A DNA stretch of 64,000 nucleotides from Bilabrum cf. latius. Its lineage: Eukaryota > Bigyra: Bicosoecida > Bigyra > Bicosoecida. Both the position numbers and the translations under genes were made by a program. Within the stretch, counting starts at the first letter, position 1. The number at the start of each line of letters is the position of its first letter. Where the stretch lies: NCBI GenBank assembly GCA_965178125.1, contig OZ237735.1:434001-498000 (forward strand), read 5' to 3'. Of this stretch, positions 48,556 through 58,788 are shown piece by piece. The notes under the pieces were generated by a model, which made no database searches, was not told where the DNA came from, and worked only from the letters and a program-made list of their open reading frames with translations.

Positions 48556-50697
48556 ATGAGCCTTACTTCAGGGGCAATCAAGGCGATAATTGGATAGGAG
48601 CAGGTCAAAGATGCTGGCATCCTGTAGGTGAGACGAATCAGCTCGTTCAATCCTGAGAGTACACTGATGAACGCATCGAGCAAGTGCTGGTTCTATTTGC
48701 CCGACGCTCCTCTGTCTGCAGGTAACTGAGCTCAAGCCCCTCCCGAAAAAGACAAGCGAGGGGAAATCTCGGCACATGTGAGGCTACTTAATCCTGCGGC
48801 GGGCTGGCGCATAATCTTGTTATTTCGTGCCAATTCATAGTCGGTACAGATGCTAATCCTCCACGTTTACACAGGGTCAAAGTATCGGATGGCACCCATT
48901 TTATCACTGGTATGCTGACTGGTCCCGTGGAAGCCATGGTGGGCTCTGGAGCCCTCAAGCTTTACTCTCTGATCGACGTAAAGCTCGGGCACGTCAAAAC
49001 CTTGCCTGGCAGCGGCAAGGAACGCAAGTGAGTGCGAGGACTATCGCGCAGGTCATTGTATTTGCCTGATACTGGTTAGGATGTTAGTCTACGCGATTTC
49101 ATGAATCGCCATTCGTCGCAGGGTATTGATTTTGATGAACGCCGAGGTGGTTCCGGGCGGGCCGGGCACTAAAATTGGTGATCCAGTGGACCCGAACGCG
49201 GCATCTAGCGCATCTGGTGGTGCTGCAGCATCTGGTGCGGGCAGTAGCGGTAGCAGCAGCTACGGCGCGGTAGTCCCGGCCGAGCAGCACTTCCAGACGC
49301 AGCCGGTGCGCAGCCTCAACCTGTACACGAACAAGTGGATGGTCAAGGTGCGGGTCACCAAGAAAGGGCCCCTCAAGTCAGGCAACAAAAATGGACGGGA
49401 CTGGAAGCTCTTCAGCGCGGACCTCGTGGACTCGGACGGGACCGAGATCCGGAGCACCTTCTTCGGCGAGGCCGTGGACAAGTACTTTGACGTGGTGGAG
49501 AAAGACAGGGTGTACTACATGGGCAACGGGAAGCTGGCCCCGGCCAACAAAAGGTGGACCTCCATACCCAACGACTACGAGGTCAAGTTCGACGACCGCT
49601 CCATCGTGCAGCCGTGCGCGGACGACGGGACAGTGCAGGGAATCCAGTACGCCTTTGTGCCCATCAAGAGCATCGAGGGAACTGAGCCGGGCAAGACCGT
49701 GGACGTCATCGGAATCATCAAGGAGTGCAGCGACCGCATCACGATCACGACGAGGAAGGGCACCGAGCTGGAGAAGAGGGACGTCACTCTCGTGGATGAC
49801 AGCGGGGCCTCCATCTCGGTCACCATGTTCGGGAAAGAGGCGCACGATGACAGCGTCACGGCCGTTGGGGCGGCCGCGGCTTTCAAGGGTGTCAGGATCG
49901 GAGATTACGGCGGGCGCACGCTCAGCACGACCATGGGCTCCGACATCGCGGTGAATCCCCCGAACGTGCCGCGGGCAGCCGAGCTCGCCAAGTGGTGGAG
50001 CTCGGGGGGGTCCACCACCGAGGTCTAGCAGCTCAGCGGTCAGGGGCGAGGAGGCGGCGGCTCCGGTCCCATCTCCATGCCCGAGAAGAGGGCGTTCCTG
50101 AGCGACATTGACACCAAGGGTCTCGGGCACGGTGACAAGCCCGACATCATCACTGTCAAGGCCACGGTCACCCGGGTGCTGCGGTCCGAGGACAGGCAGC
50201 CGTGGTACCCTGCGTGCCCCAACGACGTGCAGTCGGCGGCGGGCGGCACCAGGAAGTGTAACAAGAAGCTAATTGATGACGGCACGGGCAACTGGAGCTG
50301 CTTGCGCCCGGAGTGCTCCAGCATGGGCTCGGTGCAGCCGACCTACAGGTACATCCTCCCCGTCGTGCTGCACGATTCGACCGGCAGCAGGTCAGTTACG
50401 CTCTTCGACGACGAGGCCAAGCTCTTGCTTGGCATGAGCGCGGGTGATCTGAAGCAGAGGCTGGACTCCGCCGGGGGCATGGTGGCGGACGGCGGCGGCG
50501 GCGAGCCCGATGCCTACCGCAAGGTGCTGGACGGCCCCCTATTCTCTCAGAAGTTCTTCACTCTTCGGGTGCGAGCCGAGACTGTCAATGATGAGCTGAG
50601 GACCAAGGTGGGCGTGCTGCGATTCAAGGCGGTGGACCCGGCGTACGAGGCGTCCAAGCTGCTCGAGGCCATCAAGAAGTACGATGCCGGCATGTGA
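48556..50697 (+). CDS. RPA1: Replication protein A large subunit (RPA70)
   Basis: RPA70 is the main ssDNA-binding subunit in replication, repair and recombination. Join 48556..48627, 48722..48777, 48875..49027, 49122..50697: 618 residues (human 616). The three introns are 94, 97 and 94 bp (phases 0, 2, 2). The N-terminal OB fold begins GAIKAII and continues ILQVTELKPLP and KVSDGTHFITGML. DBD-A and DBD-B follow (LNLYTNKWMVKVRVTKKG, WKLFSADLVDSDGTEIRSTFF, VDVIGIIKEC). DBD-C has a C4 zinc site (YPACP, RKCNKKLIDDGTGNWSC, PEC). The spacing between its first two cysteines is longer than usual. TAGs lie at codon 14, at codon 24 directly before the first splice donor, and at 50026-50028 between DBD-B and DBD-C. 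It ends at TGA 50695-50697. Confidence 0.93.
48625..48627 (+). other. Diagnostic in-frame UAG in RPA1 (aligns with Gln) at an exon end
   Basis: TAG is the last codon of exon 1, immediately before the donor gtgaga. It encodes the central residue of IL-x-VTELKPL, where RPA70 proteins have Gln (for example PILQVINIRPI). Confidence 0.88.
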
Positions 50698-50804
50698 GGC
50701 CGCCGCATGGCTGCTTCAGGCGCGTGAACCAAAAAGTCGTAGGTTAAACAACAACATCTACATCCAATCGCAATCACCCAATTCGTGTGACCCCGATGCC
50801 CGCA

Positions 50805-53800
50805 TCAGGTAGCGAAGCTCCTTCCCGAACTCTACCAACCGCTCCCACCCTGCTGCTGCGCCCCCGCACCGTAGCCCTTGTATGCCGCTCCACTGAAGGA
50901 GGCCCTGGACCCTGGCACCTGGGATCCGGCCCCACCCGACTGCTTGGAACTGCTGCGCGCAAAGGCTCCTGCAAAGGAAGGGGGTACCCGAGCAGAGTAG
51001 CCGAATCCGTGCCCGGACGAGCTGCCGCTCCGGGCGTGAGGTGGTTCCGCACCGGCCGCGGCGCTGCGCTCTGCAAAGGCGGCATAGGCTGCCGACGCGG
51101 ACGACGTGTGTCGCCGCTGCCTGGATCCCGATCGTCCGGCTGCAGCAGCAGCGGCAAAGCCGTGGTAGGCACCCCTCGTCGTGTGCCGCCGGCTGGAGCC
51201 GCCCCTCGCCCCTGCGCTCCCCTTTGGCTTAAATGTGGGTGGCAGCTCCCCGTCCTCGTGAGCCTTGAAGGCGTCCTGCAGCACGGCAAAGACGCGCTGT
51301 GCCTCTAGTCTTTGCTGCAGTGGCGCAGTCGCCACCTTGTCTGGGTGCACGACCCTCACAGCCTTCAAGTAGGCCTTCTTGATGGCGGCTGCGCTGGACC
51401 TGGCATCCAGCTCGACCCCCGAGGAGTGCTCCCCCCAGGCGATGACCTGCGGGAGGGACTGTAACATGCCTCCGATCGTCTTGCCGCGCGCCCAGCTGGC
51501 CACCCTGGACTCGATCTCCTCCCTCAGAGTGTCCTTGGTGGCTTCCTCCTGCTTGGCCCGATCGGCCGTATCGTTGATCTGCTGCACCCTCTCCGCGTGT
51601 CTCCTCTTGTGCCTCAGCTTCTCCCCGATGATCCTGGCTTCGACCTTCCGCGCCATCTCAGGATCGGGCTTCTCCCACCTCACCGCCCTGCTCACCCGGT
51701 GGTAGTAGTAGACCTGCCCCTCCGCCGTGCGGGCCTGCAGCCAGTTGTCCAGCGCCGCCGCCGGGTCCACCTGGCTCGGGCTCACCTTGTCCGGGTCGAA
51801 GGCGCGAGCTGTAGGGGCCTTGGGGTTCGGCGGGGACTCGTATCTCTGTTGGAGCTTGGCAGCAACGGCAGACGCGGCGGCCTGCTTGTCTCGCAGACCC
51901 GAGTGGTGGCCATGGGAAGGCTGCATGGGCGAGGGGCTGCGCTGCTTGTCTCCTTGCCACTTGGCGCGAGCAGCGGCAGCTTGCTTCGCCATGGCCTTGA
52001 CAGCGTCGTCAACCTGGCTTCCAGCAGCGGCCGAGTAAGCGCCCGGAGCTGGCCCGGCTCCGGTGCCCGTCGCCGGTGCCGTGCTCGAGGCCGCGTCGTC
52101 GTCGTCTCCGGAAACGGATGACCGCCTGGACGAACCCATCGACCTGGGCCCGGGCGAAGAGCTGGACACTCCATCCAGGAAGTTCTTCGCCGTGCCCACC
52201 TCGACCGCCTTGACCAGTCTCGACCTCAGCTCCGCCTTCTCCAGGCAGTCGGCGTGCGGGATGCCGGCGCGGTCCAGGAGCCGCTTCAGCTGCGCCACGC
52301 TCATGCGGGACACGGCAGCCACAGCCTGTTCGGACAGCCGCGGATCGATGCTGCCTGCCTGGGGCTTGGTGGGGCTGGTCTGGTGGGACCGGTCGCCGGT
52401 CTGCCCTGGGGGGCTACCTCCCGCGCTGCCGATGTCCACAGACTCGGCTCTTTGTTTCTGCTCCGGCGTGGACGGTCCACTGCGTGTTCGCTGCCTAGGC
52501 AGGGAACGTTGAAGCCTGCTGCCTGGCCCGTCCTCGCTGGATTGAGCGGCGAAATCAAAGCTCTGCTTGCGTCTTCCAGCAGCCTGTGCCGCCCCCGAAC
52601 GTGCCTGCCGGTGCATCCGCGCCGACCCGGACACCGGCCCAGATCCAGGCCCAGCATCGCGCGGGACGCTGGCTGGTGTGCGCGGAGTTGCAGGCGATGA
52701 ATGAGACTCTGGCGACTCCTGCTTGCCTTCAGGTTCCGTGCGAGAGGCTGTGGACCCCGACCGTGCCGATCCAGGCGGGGTGGGTCCGTGCGAGCCGGCG
52801 CGTGACTGCGGGCTAAGCTCGCTTTGCGCAGCTGAGGTGACGCCGGGCGGGGCTGGACGAAACCCGCGAGACCCGTCCGAAGCGACAGAGGTGGCCGCAG
52901 AGGCTGGCTTTGGCTACGGGGGCACTTGCGTTGGCGTGCTAGGCGACAAGCTCTCCACCGAGTCGGTCTCAGCGTGCTCATCCCCAGAGTCGCGTGCCTG
53001 GTTACTGGGCGGTGTTGCACCTTCGCCGTCGATCGAGTCGCTCTGCTCGAATCCGATCTTCCTCGCGTGGTTCCGTGCAGCCATCGCAGCTAAGGCTGCT
53101 GGTGATGGCTGAGTAGGAGGAATCCCCGCTCCTGGCATGCCATCGAGGTCGAGGCCTCTAGGTTTGGATGACCTGGCGCCCGCGACTCCATGCAATGGGG
53201 GCTTGGTCTTCTGGATGCCGTGCTGATCATCGTCAGCAGTGCCAGTACGTTGTGCTGATTGCGTTGGTTCGTGGCCGGGCGTTGTTCCGAGCCCGGAGGT
53301 GCTCTGTGATTGCCTTGCAAGTGCCCTCGCCTCCTTCTGGTACTTTTCCTTTAGCTTGGATTCCTCTAGCAGGGATGCTTGCGACGCCTTCACCATCGCC
53401 CTCAGCTCCCCGAGCTGGGTCTGCAGTGCGTCGAGCTCCTTCTTGGTGTGGCTTGCCTGTTTCTTGTATGATTCCCTCTCCTCCCGCACCCTCACCACCT
53501 CCTTACGGGCCACGTCCAGGCTCTTCTCGCAGCTGCTGATGATCTCCTGCCTCCACTTGTCCGTGTCCTTCTCCCACCCGCGCATCACCTCCTCATACTC
53601 AGCCCGCGCCGCGCCCACCTTCTCCTCAATGGCCTTGTCCTTGTCCGCCTCGGCTGCCTCGAGGAGCTTCTTGGCAGTGGTCTGCTCCTCCGCACGTGCA
53701 GCAGACACAGCTTTATCCAGCTGCTCCTTGCTCTGCTTGGCAGACTTCTCGTGGTAGGACTGCCACTGCTCCCCGAGGCTAACGGCCTCATCGTGAGCCT

Positions 53801-56800
53801 TCTCCATGGCCTCCCGGAGCTTCTCGTCGCCCCTTGCCTTCTCCTTTACAACGGCTTCCGCCACGGCCTGCTGAATGCTTTGCTCTCTCGTTGACTGGAA
53901 CTCTTCCTTTGCCTTCGTGAGCGCCTCGCGCACGGCCTTAGACATTCTCTCCTGCACTTCATGCTCCAAAATATGCGACGAAGGACCCGCTGCCTCCTGC
54001 AGCCGCATTTCGAGCTTGCTAGCTCGCTCCAGCGCGTCACCCAGCTGCTTGGTCAGCTTGCTGTTGCCTTCCAACTCTGCCTCCAGGCGATCCTCCGTCA
54101 ATGCGAGGGTAGAGCGCACAGCATCAGCTGCCTGCTCCAGCTCTTCGATCCTACGCTCGGCTTCCTCCGCTCTACCCCTGAGCCGCTTCACCTCCACGCT
54201 GTAGGCCTCGCTAGCTACCTCGTGGGCCGCCTTCAGGCGAGCTACCTCACTGTTGTGTGTGTCGCTCGCGGATCGCAGAGCTTCCGCGTCCTGCTTCGCG
54301 AAGGCGAGCTCCTCCAATGTGCGGGTAATATCTCCATCCCTCTGCCTCTCTGCAGCCTCGTGTGCGTCTCTCTGCTTCTCTAGCTGCGTGCGAAGGTCGT
54401 CTGCCTCTTCCCGCAGCTCAGCGTTGGAAGCCTGTTGATGCTCCAGCTAGCCCTGCGCCTCGCTGGCAAGCGCTTGTGCAGCTTCCACCTGCCCTACCCA
54501 CTCTTGCTTCTCCATCTCCCGCTTGCTCTCGGACTGCTTCAACTCCTCCTCGAGCCTCGCCAATTTTGTCCGGGAGGCATGCAAGTCCTGCTGAAGCGAC
54601 TCCATCTCAACGGCTGCTTTGGCAGATGCGTCTCCTCTGTCCGACGCCAATGATGGACTGCCAACATCTGCAGATCCAGACTTAACTCCCTTTCCTTGCA
54701 ATACAAGGTACTTGTTTCGCGTTGTTTTCTCGCGGTCGATCGCGCTGTCGAGGTCACGCGTCGTCTTCTTGAGCTTGTCCTCGAGCAGCCCGGTGCGTTC
54801 CTCGGCCGCCTTGGCCCTCCTCACCGCCTCCCTGGCTCTCTTGGCCTCGACCTGCACCCGTTCGCTGATCCTGCGGATGCGGGCCTCCGCCCGCTCCTCT
54901 GCGGCGCGTATGCGGCCGTCCATTTCAGCAGCTCTGGCGCTGAGCTTGGCCTTGCGCACCTCTTCCAGCCTCTCCAAGCGGTCGTTCGCGAGTGCCAGCG
55001 CGTCCCTGCCCCTCTTCTCCGCGTGCTTGGCGGAGGCTTTTCGCCGCTCTCGCTCACGCTTCAGCAGCTCGGCAACTCTGAGGGAGAAGACAGACTCGGC
55101 CTGCTGGAGCGCCTTGTCCACGGCTTCCTGGGCGCGGCGATTCGCCTCGCTCGCAGACACCTGGTGAGACCCACCGACAGCCAACGGGGCAGAAGCACCT
55201 GATCTCCCGGCAGAGGAATGCAGCGATGCCCCAGAGGCGCGCCCCTGCTGCTCGTGGTGTGCCCGCACCTGTCTCTATAGCCTGGAGGAGCGAGCCGAGC
55301 GGTCTCCTACGCTGCCTCTCTGCGACGCAGCGTCCGAGACCCCAATCGCCCGCTTCGCCTCAGCTAGCACGGACTGAGCGATTCGTGCCGCGACCGCTTC
55401 CTACTCGCCGCTCTCGCTGTCCGTGCCGTCGGTGCTGCGCTCCGCTGCAGAGCTCGGGCTCGTGGGCTGCGGCACACCAGCCCCCAATGGGTATGACCTG
55501 CCGCCAGGGCTGCTTCCTCCCATGGTTCCTGCGCTACCTCTGCCGGCATGATTTGTCTAATGGCCAGTCTACGGGCTACCCGCCGCCTCTGCACCGCTGC
55601 GCTTAGTGGGCGTCACCACTAGAGCGATGCTGCCATCCTCCCTCCTCCGCACCTTGCGCCGACTCTGGGGGCGAATCGTGCCAGCCCCTGTCCCTGTCGC
55701 CGCGGAGGACTCAGACGATCGGCGTGACCGGGGCAACTCGCCGAGGCCTAGGCTAGGGTGCTGCCTGCCACCGCTCGGCCTGGACTTTGCGCGGGCAGCA
55801 GGAGCCGCTGAGAGGTTGGGTGGCGCGGTGACGGGGGGCGGTGGCAGTGGCGAACCTTCCCTAGAGCGCTGGTGATGGTGCTAGACTGACGGCGGTGGCA
55901 TCGCTCTGCTGCTGGACTCGGCCAATTCGTCCTCGCCAGCTCCGGGCATGTCACTCCCAGAGGGCTCACTGATGTCTGAGTCAGCCCCGCTGGCAGTTGA
56001 TGAGGAAGAGGCCCGGCCACCCTCGACTCTGCCGGTCTAGCCATGCCTCTAGCCGTCGTCCTGGCTAGAGCTGGTGCCGGCACTTGCAGGCAGTGTCGGC
56101 GGGGGCTGCAATGCGCCCGGCAGCGGCCTAACTCGCAGCATTGGCATGCGCTGGCTGGGCTCGCGTGGCAGTCCAGTGCCCACGCCCCCGGCAGAGGGCG
56201 CTTGGGGTACTGCACCTGCATGCGCTGCACCCGCCCCTGCCACGCTGCCTTGAGCCGTGGGTCCGCGAGCAGACACCTTTGGCGGCTGCTCCGGGATGGC
56301 ATCCGATGCCACGGTCTCGGTGTCGCCGTCAGTGCTCGGATCGATGCCGGCGGCGGCGGAAGGCTGCTGCCCATGGGCATGTTTGCCCATCGTCGGGCCG
56401 TCGCCGCTGTCGTGCGATTGAGACGCGACGGAGGTTGCCTCAGGGAGATCGGCTCCGTCCGCCTCTGTCGTGCTGACACCGCTTGCACTCCACCCGTCGG
56501 GGTCTTCGCTCCATTCCGACGAGCCTACAGATGCTGGCTGGTGCTGCATACCTGTCACGCCAGCCACAGTCGCAGTTGCCGGTGCCACTGAGCGACCGGT
56601 CGAACTCATAGCAATTGTGTCCCTGAGATTCGGCGGCGCACGAGATGGCGGTGACATGCGCTACTTGGGCATCTATCTATCATCGGGATCCTCTCGGGAG
56701 TCTTCGGAGCTTGAATCCGGAGGACCTGCGTGATGCAGCAGTCTTGGCGGAGCCGCAAGATCACAACCGTGAGATGCACAATACAGACAGGCTTCACACA

Positions 56801-57117
56801 CTTTAATTGAGCGGACTTACTGGAGCTTGTTCCGTTTCGCATTGCATCCACAGAGGCTGACTTGATCTGCAAGAACTAGTTTGACTCTCGATTTCGCCAC
56901 GACACAAAATGGCAGATAGAAGGGGAACCAAGTTGCCATCACGAAGCACACCACCTTCATACAGATGTACAAGGATGCTCACCTTATCTTTTAGCCGGAC
57001 GTTTTCGGATTTAGCCTGTAGCAGGTGATGGCGAAGCTCACGCAAATCTAGCCGTCCGTCGGATTCGAGTGACCCCGGTGACAGCTCCGATCCTTGGCCA
57101 CCGCTGCTCTAGCTCAT
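50805..57117 (-). CDS. Giant coiled-coil protein with SAP-like, WW and J domains
   Basis: Join complement(50805..56725, 56821..56866, 56983..57117), 2033 residues. The introns are 95 and 116 bp (phases 1 and 0). The protein starts M-S-TAG, so the third codon is already UAG. Residues 20-45 are helical, then Ser/Pro/Gly-rich sequence runs to about 570. A long coiled coil follows at about 575-1205 with one TAG inside it (54447-54449). A SAP-like helix pair lies at about 1534-1567 (MSVAQLKRLLDRAGI) and a WW domain at 1720-1749 (WLQARTAEGQVYYYHRVSRAVRWEKP). A J domain with an intact HPD lies at 1815-1886 (IKKAYLKAVRVVHPDK) and resembles auxilin-type C-terminal J domains. It ends at TGA 50805-50807. 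An Hsp70 co-chaperone role is inferred from HPD. I know no named protein with this architecture. Confidence 0.78.
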
Positions 57118-57306
57118 ATAAATGTCGATATTTCGTTCGCGATTCGGACGTGCGTTGCACAGGTACTACGTGAGCAGGCGATCACCTGAGCAAGCTAAAT
57201 GTACACTGTATAAAAATGATGGTTCCGCTATACAAAACAATAATGCGCAGCGATATTGCGTAGTGAGCAGCCCGTTCTAGTCCATCAGTCTCTACTTCTA
57301 CACACG

Positions 57307-58693
57307 ATGGCAGCCGTTGCGTCCTCTAAGGGTGCAGAGGTAGATGCTACAAGTGATGGCATCAGGCCATACTTCCGGGCCAAGCTTGATGAAATGGAAA
57401 TTAAGATTCGCCAGCGAACCTAGAATCTGCGCCGTCTGGAGGCGCAGCGGAACGAGCTAAACTCGAAAGGTGAGATTCAACGGGGCAATAGCGCATGAAA
57501 TACATGTTGTGCGCAATAACTGGTCCTTGAATTGTCACACAAGAGCATCATTCTGGCGCCACGACAGAGGTCGCTCCATTCAACCAGTCCTTTCAAACGC
57601 CCCGTGTTCGCGCACTGATTACCGTATTGTCACCACAGTTAGGGATATTCGGGATGAATTATCGATGTTGTATCAGCATGGATCGTCCGTAGGCGAGGTT
57701 GTGAAGCCTATGGGTAAGGACAAGGTGCTGGTGAAGATGGGAGGCGAGGGCAAGTATGTTGTTGGGCTAGACAAGGAGATTAAAATCTCTCAGTGCACAC
57801 CAGGAGCCCGGGTTGCGCTTCGATCAGACAGTATGGAGCTTCACAAGATCTTGCCAACCAAGGTGGACCCGCTGGTGAGCTTGATGCGAGTGGAGAATGT
57901 GCCGGACGCGACGTACGACATGGTAGGCGGGCTTGACAAGCAGATCTAGGAGATGAAAGAGGTTATTGAGCTGCCAATCAAGCACCCAGAACTGTTTGAG
58001 GCTCTTGGTGTGGCTCAGCCGAAGGGGATTCTCATGCATGGCCCCCCCGGTACAGGGAAGACCTTGCTTGCTCGCGCCGTGGCACACCACACCGAGTGCA
58101 CGTTCATCCGCGTGAGCGGCTCTGAGCTGGTGCAAAAGTACATCGGGGAAGGCTCCCGCATGGTGCGAGAGCTGTTCGTGATGGCACGGGAGCACTCGCC
58201 ATCCATCATCTTCATGGATGAGGTGGACTCGATCGGGGGCAAGCGAGCGGAAGGCAGCAAGGGCGGCGACAGCGAGGTGCAGCGCACGATGCTGGAGCTT
58301 CTGAACCAGCTAGACGGCTTCGAGCCCAAGCAGAACATCAAGGTAATCATGGCCACGAACAGAATCGATATCCTGGATCCCGCGCTGCTGCGACCCGGCC
58401 GCATCGACCGGAAGGTTGAGTTCCCGCACCCGAACGAGGCTAGCAGGCTTCACATCCTGACAATCCATTCCAGGAAAATGAATCTCATGCGAGGCATCAA
58501 CCTGAAGAAGATCGCGGACAAGATGACGGGCGCATCGGGAGCTGAGTGCAAGGCAGTGTGCACGGAGGCGGGCATGTACGCCCTGCGAGAGCGGCGCATT
58601 CATGTCACTCAGGAGGACTTTGAGATGTCCGTCGGAAAGGTCATGCGCCAGGACGCGGAGAAGGACGTTTCGTCGATCAAGCTTTTCAAGTGA
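57307..58693 (+). CDS. PSMC5: 26S proteasome regulatory ATPase Rpt6
   Basis: Rpt6 is one of six AAA+ ATPases that unfold substrates at the base of the 19S particle. Join 57307..57469, 57639..58693: 405 residues (human 406). The intron is 169 bp, phase 1. The N-terminal coiled coil carries [17 protein letters not shown], the OB segment is [15 protein letters not shown], Walker A is [20 protein letters not shown], then [14 protein letters not shown] (pore loop). Walker B is [12 protein letters not shown], and [21 protein letters not shown] holds the arginine fingers. TAGs are at 57421-57423 (Gln in SQNLRRL) and 57947-57949 (Lys/Gln position in GGLDKQI[10 protein letters not shown]). It ends at TGA 58691-58693. 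Confidence 0.96.
57421..57423 (+). other. Diagnostic in-frame UAG in Rpt6 (aligns with Gln)
   Basis: TAG lies inside the almost invariant Rpt6 N-terminal motif (human KSQNLRRLQAQRNELN; here RT[14 protein letters not shown]). The aligned residue is Gln. Confidence 0.92.
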
Positions 58694-58788
58694 TCGGGCG
58701 TGCTATCGCTGTTGCTCGGCTGTGGCCGTGTGGATTGAGTGGTGAAATACGCGAGATTCTAATCCGATGGATACGAACTTTCAATCTT

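Noticed and set aside
49378-50130. 250-residue minus-strand ORF over RPA1
   Set aside because: Antisense shadow of strongly conserved RPA70 DNA-binding domains.
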